A stretch of DNA of 64,000 bases from Arion vulgaris (GCA_020796225.1 CM036759.1:20781813-20845812); one strand, 5' to 3'. Positions 31,994 to 43,921 are shown, counted from the stretch's first letter. Made by a program: numbers and translations. The notes: generated by a model from the sequence alone, not told the origin.

Positions 31994-32250
31994 CAAGCCC
32001 GTGTGTTGCCAGGGTCCTCAAGGGGAGTAAATAATAGTAACACTGCAACCTAAAATGCATGTCATAAGAGGTGACTGAAGTAGGGGCCTAGGAAGCTATC
32101 CTAGTAAAGAAAAAGCGTTGCAGAAATCGGATGTGCAGGCCTACTTGTAGGCGCATAACTGGCCCAACATATATCCGCTCTTAGGTTAGGATCACATACA
32201 AATAACAGAGTGGTTAACAAGTGGTTGATATGGAGCGTTCAAAGAAGAAG
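31994..32250 (+). mobile_element. SINE-E, complete copy, nested in LINE-J tail
   Basis: 257 bp flanked by ATATAACTGA at 31984-31993 and 32251-32260. The family core and the AAGAAGAAG tail are present. Confidence 0.9.
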
Positions 32251-32260
32251 ATATAACTGA

Positions 32261-33096
32261 TAACATTCCAAGATTGTGCTATACATTGCAATGAATGGAC
32301 ATACATTGGTCATTATTTCAGGGGTGTATAATCATAATTCTACAGTCAATCATCACTACACAAGAATAGCCCAACTGTGTCCAAATAAGAATGTTGTAAT
32401 ATGAGTTGGAAATAGAGATTGTTATCCTACTTTCTCGAGAACTTTCATCTGAAATGTGGTGAGTCATGCTATATCTTGAGACTTGTCATGAGAATGAAGT
32501 ACAATCTTCTCAAGGTTCAGACACACAGCTGCTCCATTAGTGTAGCCATTCTGCAGCCATTGGTCAAGTTTGAGAAATTACTACTCTGCCTTCAACAGGT
32601 TGGCAGAAACAGTGATTGCATAGTTTTTCAAGGCTTAGGATTCTGCTTTACCATTCCCAGATAGTAGTAGATATAAACAACACCACAATAAAAGTTATCA
32701 TCACATAAATCTATCTATATATCCTCTTTGCATCCTGCATGACACAAATGACTTGAGTGTTGAGAACATTGGTTTTAACCCCAGTAGTCAATTTCTTTCT
32801 GTTTGCAACGTCAAACACCTCATCTTAAACATTTTGTGGTAACAGCACAATGGTGGCCTATTCTTAGCCTAAAATAGCATCACTATGTAGATTACAATTT
32901 TTTTAAATAATTTTACCGACACACAAGCTGGCAAATCTTGTATACACACAGGCATAAATATTAACTGTATAAAACTTGGCAACAAAAAATAATATTTAGG
33001 AACATTCACTATCTCTTCAATCCTACTTTTTGAATAACCTTGCAGTAGATTTCACTAAAGATACAATACATCTGTTATTCAAAGAATTTATGTACT
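32261..33096. other. 3' flank of the LSm10-like gene, no other gene seen
   Basis: AT-rich and non-repetitive in this window. It should contain the 3' UTR of the gene at 33097-33498. I found no canonical AATAAA on the minus strand close to the stop. Confidence 0.4.
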
Positions 33097-33498
33097 TCAT
33101 TGCTGTTCTTGTTTGCTAAGCTTTGCAGCTGTTTTTGCTTTTGCAGCCTGAATTCTTTGGAATGTCTTTTCCTGTGTTCTCCTCTCCTTATCTTTAAAGT
33201 AGTCTGTCTTTTTAATTTGCCATTCCATTGCCTTAACAATATCAACTTCTTCTGGAATAATTACAAACATAATATGTCTTCCTTTAACATAAAATTTGGA
33301 GAGATTGCTTGTCACTCCTCTAGAATTTGTTAACAAAACATGTGACATCTCCAGATTCATTGTGCACTCAGCAAAATCTAATCGTCCTTTAACAAGGATA
33401 TTGTTTCTCATTTCTACAATGATTTGCTTCCCTTCCAATGCTTTAAGTAAGCACACCATATTATTGAAGAAGTAAAATTTGGAACGTGAACTTGCCAT
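33097..33498 (-). CDS. LSM10: LSm10-like Sm-fold protein
   Basis: A 133-residue open frame with a strong start context (CAGCC ATG G). Residues 14-50 form an Sm1 motif (LLKALEGKQIIVEM, then a G-R-L-D turn and TMNLEM). Residues 66-84 form Sm2 (FYVKGRHIMFVIIPEEVDI), closely like the FVxGRNxRYVxIPxxV block of LSm10. In animals LSm10 pairs with LSm11 in the U7 snRNP ring that trims replication-dependent histone pre-mRNA in the nucleus. Residues 95-133 are a charged Lys/Glu/Gln/Ala-rich tail (KAKTAAKLSKQEQQ), probably helical; I do not recall such a tail in the vertebrate protein. A good splice acceptor (TTTTATTTTCTCAG, ending near 33541) precedes the start by about 40 bp, so a 5' UTR intron is likely. 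The coding part is a single exon. Another divergent LSm member is possible. Confidence 0.8.
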   Translation of the reverse strand: MASSRSKFYFFNNMVCLLKALEGKQIIVEMRNNILVKGRLDFAECTMNLEMSHVLLTNSRGVTSNLSKFYVKGRHIMFVIIPEEVDIVKAMEWQIKKTDYFKDKERRTQEKTFQRIQAAKAKTAAKLSKQEQQ

Positions 33499-33541
33499 GG
33501 CTGTTATTTATTGTTCTCTTGCTGCAGTCAGTTTTCCTGAG

Positions 33542-34804
33542 AAAATAAAACTTAATATGAATTTCAAGCACATAAAACATGGAGTTGGGTAATAATTTAT
33601 ATTGTAAACTGCACAGCTTTTTACGTGTTAGTTTAGTTGCTTATGAGCCCTATGCAGAGCAAAACACTGAAACAAGATTTAAAGAAAAGAACGCAAGAAT
33701 GATATGATTAATGTGAATGATGAATATGAAATTGACCCACAATATTCAATATCACTCACTGTCAATATGAATGAATATTATTTTATTTGGCATGAATGAT
33801 TAAATTCAAAATTGATATATATGTGAATGTGATATAATGAATTATCATATGGAATGAATCGTCGTTAAGTGAAAGTGTAGTGCAAGTGAAAGTAGTGTGA
33901 GTGAATCAGTGATGATGCCGCATCATGATTATTCATGATCATACTCATAGCCTATGATACTATATTAGTATATATGATCATTGATGAATCATTCATAGGT
34001 AGCCTTAAATATTTTTGCTCAAAATTAGAGAAAAACATTTTAAAATAGTAAAAGTAAATAGGTAACAGTAAACAGTTACAGACTCAAACACTAACAGTTC
34101 GACGTCAGCTTGTAATTATTTCTCTGCGTGTTCTGTAATCCACATCGTTAAGTTTGACCATCTTTCGTATCATATAGTTGATGATATAGTGAATGAGAGC
34201 GACAACTGACGACGTTTATTTGCTTTCCAGTTATTGTGGTTGACTTTCGTTTTCGCATTTTTTCATATTTCGTCCTACCATATAATCTCATGAAGCGGTC
34301 ATTAGTATTTTATTATTAATATTATTATTATGTTACCATTTATTATATAATAAATAATAGCGTTGAGACAATAAGTGTTAGTGTAACATTCTATTTGAAG
34401 ATATGTTCAATAATATTTTATTCTGTAATTTTTGTAGGCAAGTTGAAAAGTGCATAGACATTTTTAAACGTTTTCATTACCCACCTGCTCAGCGTGTTCG
34501 TAGCTTGTTGGACTGCGGGTTTTATTTTTAATCTTTCTAATGAATTCTCTCTGTGTGCCGTTTCAATTCCGCGGACAGGCAGAAAAGCCACAGGTTCCCC
34601 AGATTCACTGTGTTCGTGGCACCGAACCGAAGGGTTACGATGTCCATGGCACCGAGCCGAAGAGCTGAAAGCTCAAGTGTTCTGGATCGGAAAAAAACAA
34701 AACAAAAAGAAAACGTTTTCATTGTCAAAAACATCTGGCAGCTGTATGTAAGTGGCGATTAGTACGTGTGTTTCGAACTCAAAATATGTGCAACTGCTCG
34801 TTAC
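33542..34804. other. 5' flank of the LSm10-like gene, no other gene seen
   Basis: Very AT-rich with imprecise TGAATGAT-type runs at 33700-33980. The promoter and any non-coding first exon of the LSm10-like gene should lie here, but I cannot place them. Confidence 0.4.
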
Positions 34805-34885
34805 ATTTGCAACGTCTAGCCGAATGAATTAGAGCACAGCTTCATGCAGGAGACCCGTGTTCAATTCACGATGCGGCCAATGATT
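34805..34885 (+). mobile_element. SINE-P, tRNA-like head
   Basis: A-box-like TAGCCGAATGAATTAG and B-box-like GTGTTCAATTC, nearly identical to the inverted head at 39490-39570. Confidence 0.7.
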
Positions 34886-35540
34886 TTTTTTTCAATTATA
34901 TCTCAGGTCTACCTCTTAATGTTTACTTCTCAGTTTTATCTCAGGTCTACCACTTAATGTTTACTTCTCAATTATATCTCAGGTCAACCTCTTAATGTTT
35001 AGTTCTCAGTTATATTTCAGATCTACCTCTTAATGTTTACTTCTCAGATCTACCTCTTAATGTTTACTTCTCAGTTATATCTCAGATCTACCTCTAATGT
35101 ATACCTCTTAATGCTTACTTCTCAGTTATATCTCAGGTCTACCACTTAATGTTTACTTCTCAGTTATATCTCAGGTCAACCTCTTAATGTTTACTTCTCA
35201 GTTATATTTCAGATCTACCTCTTAATGTTTACTTCTCAGATCTACCTCTTAATGTTTACTTCTCAGTTATATCTCAGATCTACCTCTAATGTATACCTCT
35301 TAAGCTCTATCTTCTCAGTTATATCTCATGTCTACCTCTAATGTTTACTTCTCAGTTATATCTCAGATCTACCTCTAATGTCTACCTCTTAATGTTTACT
35401 TCTCAGTTATATCTCAGGTCTACCATTTAATGTTTACTTCTCAGCTATATCTCATGTCTACCTCTAATGTTTACTTCTCAGTTATATCTCAGGTCTACCT
35501 CTAATGTTTACTTCTCAGTTATATCTCAGGTCTACCTCTG
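34886..35540. repeat. Minisatellite with 192-bp higher-order repeat
   Basis: Some seventeen units of about 36-38 bp built from TTCTCAGTTATATCTCAG and TCTACCTCTTAATG. A block of about 192 bp is itself repeated (compare TCAGGTCTACCACTTAATG at 34941 and 35133), including the same internal deletions. Confidence 0.9.
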
Positions 35541-35955
35541 AAGTTGACGACGGTCCGCCTGCATAGCAAGGGACACCAATCAAATGGTAAAGCAGGCTTT
35601 CAATAAATAGTAAGTCATAACCCTACAAAACCAAGGGTCATGGCTAACGCCCTAATGCACAGTGGGCGAACGAAGAAGAATATCTAAGTCATATCAGGTA
35701 AAAAAAAAAAAAAAGATTAATGTTGCTTGTTCCGGTAGTTTTAAATAATCTGTCATAATAACATGGAACTGCAAGTTATGTATTAAAACTAAATTACGAT
35801 TATTCTGACTTTCATGTCGTGCTGGTCATTCTTCTAGCGATGCCCTTAGAGGCAATCCAACACCGCAACAAATCATGTGATAGCCAAGTTGGATGTCTAG
35901 ATTCCAAAAGAGCCTTGATCGTTCGTTAGACAACTTTCTTATGTCCTTCTCTGCT
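35541..35955. other. Intergenic, no gene seen
   Basis: No repeat or coding frame recognised apart from a poly-A run near 35700. Confidence 0.45.
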
Positions 35956-35959
35956 TTTT

Positions 35960-36775
35960 TGCCGTTAGGCGTAGCAGGTTTAACTTATGATCGGTTTCCG
36001 GGATAGCTCCTGCTCGGTCGCTTGATATGCTGTGGTATTGTAGAGTTTTAAGATGTCTGTAACTCCATCAACCCATCTTTTTCTTGGTCTGCCTCTTCCT
36101 CTTGATGATTCCATTTTCAGGTTGTACGCTCTTGCAACTGGTGTATTCGGGTTCATTCTGACCAAGTGGCCAAACCATTTCAGTTTCTGTTTTTTCAATG
36201 AATCTAATAGCAGATATTATTCCGACTGTTCTAATTTTCTCATTTCTTATATGGTCTCTTCTTGTTTTATTTACTGCTTTCCTCATGCATCTCATCTTAC
36301 AGATGGTAATTTTCCTTTCTTGTTCTTTTGTTAGTGCCCATGTTTGACACTGGTAGCACAGTGTTGGAATAAAGATTGCATTTATAGTCTTTTAGTCTCT
36401 AATGGAATTGATGGGTGTTTCAAAATTGTGGTAAGTTGGTATGTAATGTTGTTGGCTTGCTGGATTCTAGTTTCGATCTCTCTGTCCAGTGTACTATCAG
36501 ATGTGAAGATACTTCCGAGGTATTTGAATTCTTTCACCTGCTTTAGTGTTTGATCATATATTTGTATGTTAATATCTTTATGTTCTCTGTTTATAATCAC
36601 GACTTGTCTTTTGAAAGTTGATCTTCATGTTGTATTTGAGGCTGCTATTGTTGAGTAAGTTTATGTGTTCTTGAAGTCGTTCACTATTATTATGGAATAG
36701 ACACTGGTCGTCAGCACAGAGCAGTTCATTGTGTTGGTCTATGACCAGTGATGTTTCGTCTAATTTAGACAACTA
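35960..36775 (-). mobile_element. LINE-B-like, 3' half of reverse transcriptase
   Basis: Minus-strand blocks in order: LLCADDQCLFHNNSERLQEH with a degenerate YADD box, KEFKYLGSIFTSDSTLDREI, CYQCQTW, KMRCMRKAVNKTRRDHI, LKWFGHLVRMNPNTPVARAY and GRGRPRKRWVDGVTDILK. Three frames are needed. It is the longest copy of this RTE-like type here. Confidence 0.85.
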
Positions 36776-37359
36776 GCACGAGAATAAAAACAGTCAATCG
36801 TAAAGAGATATGCAAGAGAGCCTGTTACCACAAGTCGGTTGCATGCTATCAAGTCAACGTACCTGTTTTCAAGATGAGCATATAAAAGAACCATTGACAT
36901 TTCAAAATCGAGAAGAGAAGGCTGGAAAGCCGATGCCCGGGTAAAATTCATTAGAAAGATTAAAAATAAAATTCTTACAAAATATTTTCGAAATAACATA
37001 TATTGCCGGTGCTATGGAGTTCATGCACTGTCGCTGAGATCTGTGTCAGAAAGAGAAGTACACATGGCTATTCACCGAAGTGCAAATAATGATGATCATA
37101 TCAATCAATTCAACAATGTTTCTTTATGTTATGTTATGCGATCGACGTCACGGCACATTGGACATTCCCATGCATGCTCTGTCCTCCGCTGCAGCAGCCA
37201 TCCTGAAGTCCATTTGCTCACTGTACCCATGAGAAGTTGGTTACTACTGTATATCTTCTCTCTCTACCACGAAGACGACACTGTCTGGCATGTCCACACT
37301 TAACGCCTAATTCTCGAACTCGTTCCAGTGTCTGAGACGTGCCCATGTAACAATGTTTC
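36776..37359. other. Unassigned sequence
   Basis: No gene is seen. The part 37040-37350 reads as if it could be the end of another LINE, but no second copy is present to test that. Confidence 0.35.
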
Positions 37360-37625
37360 TTTGTGTTCTCCAATCCTGATTGCCTTACAGCGTCAGGGTA
37401 AGAAATGATTTATAGAACCAACTTTTGTGTGTTTTTCACCGACCGTTATTTTTGAGGTCCACCTTTTGCGTGACGTCCGTTTGGTTAGTATCAACCGTAT
37501 CGGAGTAGCATTGCTATTTGAGGCGCACTGTCTGTTGGTAATCTGCTTATGTGACTGAACCATTTAATTCGATGTTTCTTGATGAAGTTCAGTGCTGATG
37601 TTTTACTACTTTTTCCCCTGATGTC
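37360..37625 (-). mobile_element. LINE-F, 3' end
   Basis: Inverted match to 55895-56090: TGAGGTCCACCTTTTGCGTG, ATCGGAGTAGCATTGCT and TGGTAATCTGCTTA blocks. Confidence 0.8.
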
Positions 37626-37654
37626 TTTGTTTCTAAACCTTTCTACATTTGTTT

Positions 37655-37765
37655 AGCAAAACACGTAATCACAAAGTACTGTACTTTTACAAATTACGAA
37701 AACAATCACAAAATACAGCAACGTTTCGATCAACAAGGCCTTTATCAAGCAAACGAATACCATCA
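37655..37765 (-). repeat. Repeat G
   Basis: Reverse complement of 13290-13390 (GTAATCACAAAGTACTGTAC, CAACGTTTCGATCAACAAGG, TTTATCAAGCAAACGAA). Confidence 0.75.
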
Positions 37766-38279
37766 CGTTTGTGAATAGGAAAATTAATAACAACTTACAA
37801 AGTTCCTTAGAACAAGCACACACAAGATCACTACATTTCCTCTCCAACACTTCTATAAAGAAGTAAATGGTGGAAGTGAAGTAGTAAGTCATATCCCTGT
37901 AGCATTGTTACGTTACGTGAATGATGTATAATAAAATGTCAGTTTCTCGTAAACTCATTAAGTCAAGTAATTACAATTTATTCCCCACGTATTGAAAATG
38001 GTATGCCAATCTGTAACGAAAATGTATCAGTAACGCTCATACAGATTAGATATTTGGGAAGACTCAGATGTTAGTTAATTTTAAACAAAGTAACGTAACA
38101 ACTGCAGCAAACACATATTTTATTAGTATTTGGAGCATATACAATCAAAGAAAAGACACAGAAGAAACAGGCATTCTGGATTTGAACAGCCTAATTATGT
38201 GATGGCCTTGTCTCAAGATAGAAACATACATGTTTGGGACCTTTGCCAGAGAAATATAATCTTTGTCATACACAACTAA
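37766..38279. other. Intergenic, no gene seen
   Basis: No repeat or coding frame recognised. Confidence 0.45.
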
Positions 38280-38515
38280 AGGGTCTAAGCTGAAGGATTG
38301 ACTTCATTGCACCAGGTTTTACCCCATATGGTTAGGTCCCTCTGAGCAGAAATGGCCTGCAACCTGTCGAGAGTATTGCACAAACTCTGTCAACAATACT
38401 ACAAGTCTCCGGAAAAAATGCACTTGTGAACAGAACAGTGAAGTCTGGTTTCGAACCCAGGACCTTCAGAACGCAAGCCAAAGGCGCAACCACTGAGACC
38501 ATTGACGTGCTGAAC
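38280..38515 (-). mobile_element. SINE-S, full copy
   Basis: Inverted copy with a weakened B box (minus strand GGGTTCGAAACC), and the CTTCATTGCACC and GAATATTGCACAAA-like blocks in the family order. Confidence 0.85.
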
Positions 38516-38989
38516 ACATGGTAGCATCAGTACAGCTTTTAGTGAACACACAAAAACAATTACTTTCTAAAGACTTGACAATTTTCATCATCTATTTTAT
38601 TACTTTTTTATTGTAGACATTATGATACACACGATTTTGTAATGACAAGTCTCTCACACTCTCCCAGCTTACCTTTATCTCTCGCTCATGACACTAATTT
38701 TTACTATCACAACACACATAGGTTAAATTTTTCCTCCATGTGACACACTAATTATTTCTTACTACACAACCTCCATACACACATTGTCTCATATTACACA
38801 TCAAGTCAACAAAATGAATGTCACTGCAAATGTTGCAGATAAATGTATCTGTTATCTTTACTGTAAAGCATCTGTTACTTTGTTAGAGACTAATAATTAA
38901 GTTGTTTTTTTTTGTTAATGTCCCATTCTAAGACATCAATTCAGAAAATTGTCCTCGCTACCAACTTTAAAGTTCATGTATAAATGCAA

Positions 38990-38995
<6 letters not shown>
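38516..38995. other. Intergenic, no gene seen
   Basis: AT-rich. It ends in a TA microsatellite at about 38998-39028. Confidence 0.5.
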
Positions 38996-39026
<31 letters not shown>

Positions 39027-39031
<5 letters not shown>

Positions 39032-39290
39032 AAGGAACCCTTTCATACCTCGTGGTATATAGATCAATACAGTGTTAGGCCTGTATTTTCATTGACCGTC
39101 GGCACACGATGGGTGATGTGGTCAGCATCACGCCGGCCGCCTTTACTTTCCAGAGCATGTCTGGTACCCAGTTGAGGCTGGGTCGACCCGAGAGCCATCG
39201 CGGTCGGGAAAAATTCCATGCGCATTGCGGAGCTGAACCCAGACCACCAGCCTTGAGAAGCGAGTTCACTAACAACTACGCTACTGCGGT
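39027..39290 (-). mobile_element. SINE-Q, full copy between TA microsatellites
   Basis: On the minus strand a tRNA-like head (TAGTTGTTAGTGAACTCG; GGTTCAGCTCC) is followed by a body with GGGTCGACCCAGCCTCAAC and GTGTGCCGACGGTCAATG. TA runs lie on both sides (38998-39028, 39292-39321). Confidence 0.8.
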
Positions 39291-39323
<33 letters not shown>

Positions 39324-39339
39324 TGGGTAAAAAAAAAAC

Positions 39340-39570
39340 CTGTCGTTACTGCCTGTAGTACCACTTTTTAAGGCAGTGTAGGAGAGATGGGACGAGAGCC
39401 TGAGGAATTTAATGATTGCATGACTAGTGCAGTCGCCGCAAAGCTGTTCAGTTTAGGATTTTTCATTCATGCCCACAACAGAAAAAAATCCTTGGCTGCA
39501 TCGTGAATTGAACACGGGTCTCCGGCATGGGAAGCTGTGCTCTAATTCATTCGGCTAGACGTTTCTCATA
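39340..39570 (-). mobile_element. SINE-P copy
   Basis: The minus strand starts with TCTAGCCGAATGAATTAGAG and the B-box-like GTGTTCAATTCAC, shared with 34815-34870. A body of about 170 bp follows. Confidence 0.65.
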
Positions 39571-40630
39571 TAATGGGTATACAAGTTATATCAGGCAGGT
39601 AGGAAAACACAGATTATAGTATAGGCTGTAGAAAATTTGCACTAAATTATTCTTATCAGATCATTGTCCGTTATTATTTGAGCAGGAACTTCACGGCAAT
39701 CCAGTAATAGTATAGACATTTTACTAACTGTAAACTATTAATCTTAAAAAAAATTGTGCTCAGTTTCTTAGATGAGGACGGTGGTGGGAGGGGATGACAA
39801 CTTGAGATTTGGTGTTTAGCCAGCATATTCATAGTGACAACCATCACCACTACAGTGAACATTTTCTACTTAACATATCTTGTGTACACATAGTTTGCAT
39901 TTAAATGATTGGAATCTAAAATGGTTAAAATGATACCGTAATGTACTTAAACTTACAGCTCATATCTTCTTACATTTGTGAACTTGATCATCCATCACTT
40001 CTTAGTAGATAACTTTAAAACTCACCAAGCAAACATTGCTTTAAATGAGGGACACACTATTTTCAGACAATAAGATAACACCCACTGCCAGTATTTCATA
40101 GGAGACCCCATCTGTTCATATCTAATCAGCTTTCCTATCATTCAATATCAAATCAGCCTTCCTATCATTCAATATCTAATCATCTTTCCTATCATTCATT
40201 ACCTAATCATCTTTTCCTGACATACTGCAGTAACCACTTTCATTTCTATGCATTTCAAAAGTTTGATATATTGTGCTTGTAGAAAACAAGTTACATTCTT
40301 ATATATATATATATTCTCACATTTCAAAGGCCCTAATTATGTCATGAAACTACTTGCTCAATGTTCATATCTCTGTATCTTATTCCTGTTGGTACCTTTA
40401 CAGTTGACAGTGTGTAAGTTGAAAACTACAATCCACGGTAATGATGCTCTAACTAGAAAGACCAATTTTGGCAGAGAAACAGTCTGTCACAATAAGTCCA
40501 TGTGATCACAGATGTTGCTGCCACCTCATGTCCTGGTGTGTCTCTTCAGACATTCAGTTCTTTACAACTCTGTAATAAATTTGTACCCACTCCACAAAAA
40601 AAGTAGGGTAGAGTGAACCTATTCACAGTA
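39571..40630. other. Intergenic, with a small tandem repeat
   Basis: At 40114-40215 a unit of about 29 bp (TTTCCTATCATTCAATATC) is repeated about four times. No gene is seen. Confidence 0.5.
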
Positions 40631-40631
40631 C

Positions 40632-40890
40632 TTCTTCTTCTTTGAACGTTCCATATCGACCACTTGTTAACCATGCTTTGTGACGTGTATGTGATCTGAG
40701 CCTAAGAGCGATTTCCATTGTGCCAGTTATGCGCCTACAAGTAGACCAGCACATCCGAATTCTGCTATGCTTTTTATTTACTAGGGTAGCTTTCCTAAGC
40801 CCCTACATCAGTCGTCCTCTACGACGTGCCTTGTAGGTCTCAGTGCTACTATTCTTTGTTTCCCTTAAGGGCCCCGGCAACACACAGGTA
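40632..40890 (-). mobile_element. SINE-E, complete reference copy
   Basis: 259 bp with an 11-bp direct repeat ATTCACAGTAC at 40621-40631 and 40891-40901. The minus strand runs from a CCGGGGCCCTTAAGGG start through a core with GTCGTAGAGGACGACTG to a GAAGAAG tail. No clear A/B boxes are visible, so the promoter type is uncertain. Confidence 0.9.
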
Positions 40891-40901
40891 ATTCACAGTA
40901 C

Positions 40902-41389
40902 AATACCTGAGACAAAAAAATATAGACTGTGTCTGCAGACATGCGACACTATGCCTCTCTAGGTTCCCCTTGTTAATGCATCATATAGTTATAATCCATA
41001 TCGGATACATAATGTATATACAATACATGATTCCTTTATAACAATTTATATCATTCACATTCTATGTACATATTCAGCTAAATATTCAATAAGATTGCTT
41101 TTTGTCTCTTGCTATTATTCATCCCACCCATCTATCTCAAAGATGGCTAGGTCTCGAATCTACAGCAGATTTATTAGTTTGCCACACAATGTAAAGTTGA
41201 TGTGTGAGATTATGTCATCTTGTTATATACAACTTCAGTTCACTCAGATCTATCAGTCTATCTATCTACATCAACAATTTCAGCTCACTCAGGTCAGTCT
41301 ACACCAACAATTTCAGTTCACTCAGATCAATCTACACTAAATACAGTGAATAACACAGAAATCAGCACTCTCCAGTTCGAACAAAGTTA
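40902..41389. other. Intergenic, with a 38-bp tandem repeat
   Basis: At 41233-41340 the unit TTTCAGTTCACTCAGATC plus about 20 bases is repeated three times. No gene is seen. Confidence 0.5.
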
Positions 41390-42680
41390 TTGGTTATTGG
41401 TTATTGGTTACTAAACTGACGTCATTGCACTCCGGGCAAACCCATAGGTGCTCAGTCTCCCCAACAGATATCGAAGAGTATGCATACTGATGGTTCCTGT
41501 GGCTCGCTGATTAAACACACCTCTCACTCTACCTCTCAGGCATCCAGTTCGACTTGAACAAAGTGTAATTCCAAACTGCTTAAATCGCTTGATCGATTCA
41601 ACATCGATTTTAGTGTCCTCATCCAACAGAGAGTCTCGAAGAGACCGAAGAATATCCCCTTATCCATCTTCAACTCCCAACAATTGATGCTGTTGATGCA
41701 AGCCTGTCCGCTCTCTCATTACCGTAAACACCCGCATGCCCAGGACAGTATATCCACGTAAGCCGCTGGAGGTTAGAAACTTCTATAGACGACATCCACT
41801 CATACCGAAACCTGCCCTTCTGGATCTTGTGAAGCATCGACTGAGAGTCAGATACAACAACTGCCCCAGTAAATGAAGTCCCAGAAATCCAATGGAGGGC
41901 AGCAGTAATGGCCTCAACCTCCATTCTCATACTAGAAGTAGTTGTCCTGTATGCCCCACTTCGCTCCGCAACAACCCTACCATGCGCATAGCCAAGAAAC
42001 CCCAGCCGGATTTCTCACCACGTTGAACCGACCCATCGGTATATACAACAACATCATCATCCCTTGCATTATCTTCTATCAGCTGCTTAACTGCTAGATC
42101 AGCCTTCATGTTGCCCCAATCTCTACATTCTCTTCCAAGAGTAATGATAACGTTGAGATAGTTCATCATGCTTCCATCTGTTGGGATCCATTCTTCCCCT
42201 TTTGGTAGAGTCGCAACCGTAGTCACCTGGCCAATCGTTCTCTCAGCCTGGGCCATCCACGACATACCACGCTTGATTCTCGTGCCCTTAACATCATTAG
42301 TGTTCTTGTGAAGTGGATGTCTCTTATCCGAAGTAACCCGCATATATGCCTTGGTTTGGCGATTGCATGACGGGAGCGTAGTGACAGAAGGCCAAGCATA
42401 TATCTCATCTTCACAATGGGGTATCTCTAGTGCAGCCCAGAACTATACCATACCTTCATTCTGAACCGTTCAAGTCGTTCACATTGTGATCTTGATATCG
42501 TAAGAATTCCGAGTCCGTAATCTACCACTGACATTACCAGTCGATCGAACAAAAGGGCAAGTAGTCTCTGCTCAAGGTGTTCGGCCACCATAACTTTGAG
42601 AGCCGCAAGACCACGCTTGCACGTTGTATCGTCTGTTCAATATGGTGTTTGAAAGATAGACTACGATCAAAGGTTATTAT
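41390..42680 (-). mobile_element. LINE-K, RNase H and 3' end
   Basis: The minus strand carries VVVYTDGSVQRGEKSGWGFL, EVEAITAALHWISG, VVVSDSQSMLHKI and YCPGHAGVYGNERADRLAS, a recognisable RNase H with its D-E-D-D set, split by two frameshifts near 41930-41990. The C-terminus FNQRATGTISMHTLRYLLGR and a TTATTGG-type tail (41390-41410) follow. Upstream, KRGMSWMAQAERT links it to the RT connection region. It is truncated inside the RT. Confidence 0.85.
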
Positions 42681-42734
42681 CGAACAAAGTAATTGATACC
42701 AGTGTTTTTATAATTCTTCCCTGGTGTTCAGATC

Positions 42735-42965
42735 TTTTTTTTTAAAAAAGTTTTAGTTTAGTCATCTGATCATCATCACTGCATGTCGCACCAATTAGTC
42801 CGTAAGTGCTCCAATCGCCTCCTCAGTATATCGCTCAGTGTGTGGCGACTAACGACACTGGTTCTTTGTTGGTTTACTATTCTGCTTTATCTACCAGTAT
42901 AGTGTTCTTGTCTAGCTATACCGTATTTGAATTGGAATTTTTGCAGTCTCGTTAGTACTCAGTTC
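42735..42965 (-). mobile_element. LINE-J2, 3' end
   Basis: Reverse complement of 20740-20975 (TTTTAGTTTAGTCATCTGAT, GTGTGGCGACTAACGACA and TCTTTGTTGGTTTACTATTC blocks). Confidence 0.85.
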
Positions 42966-43670
42966 TATAGTTGTGCACTCTCTGGTACTCCTTGTCAAAA
43001 AGTTTGTCTTGGTCTCCATCTTTTTAACTTGTCTTTTGTTTTCCCCATTCAGTGATTGTAGAGTATGTCTTTTTTTGTTAATTCTGTGCATGATGATTTC
43101 TTTTTTCTTATGGTGGTTGAGATATACTGTTGTTTTGTGTCTTTCTTACTTTCCTGTTGGCTATGAGCTCTTCACTGCCAGTATTCAAGAGTTTCCTTAA
43201 GTATTTACAGCATTTTATAATTTATTCTCATATTTTCAAATTTCACTTTCATATTCACAGTGCAGTAAGTGTACATTTATAACACACTATACCAGAGGTA
43301 GGCAAAAATATTCAAATAAGTTGTCACATGACATAACTTCAACTGTATAAAAAAAGGATGAACCATACAATTATTTAATGGAAGAATATAGTAGAAAAGT
43401 ATCACTTTGACTTTCTATATATATAATACATAACAGAAATGAAAATAAAAAAGTTAGATAATCAAGATAATTGAACTGACAAACATCATATATCGGTTAA
43501 TCACCTTTATACTGTTTCATTAAAATCGTGGTACATTGTCTACGATATAATCACACATTTCTGCCAGATTTGACTGAATATATACTACAAATTCAGAACA
43601 CAATTGATAATTTTACATGTCACAACCAACTTAAATATGCAAATGTGGAACTGGTAACGGGTACATATAT
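42966..43670. other. Intergenic, no gene seen
   Basis: No repeat or coding frame recognised. A hydrophobic frame at 42973-43200 lacks any domain. Confidence 0.45.
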
Positions 43671-43921
43671 CAGGGTGTTCAAGATAAAAGTAGCCCCATT
43701 GACAAAGTTGCCAGGTGCACATTGCGTTTTGTCTATATACCATTTAAACTGGTTCTGATTAGCTCGTCTTTTCGTCACATTTGTTCATAGCACCTTCCAG
43801 CACCATAATTACACATCATCACATAAATACTCGCTCACTTGACCTATACTTAGTCATAATTGAACCTTCTCATTTCATAAATACATGCCAGATTGGGGCT
43901 ACTTTTATCTTGAACAAACTG
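43671..43921. mobile_element. MITE, 251 bp, mariner-like ends
   Basis: Terminal inverted repeats of about 30 bp start CAGGGTGTTCAAGATAAAAG (left) and CAGTTTGTTCAAGATAAAAG (right, read inward), with two mismatches. Both ends are flanked by TATAT. There is no coding capacity. Confidence 0.85.
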
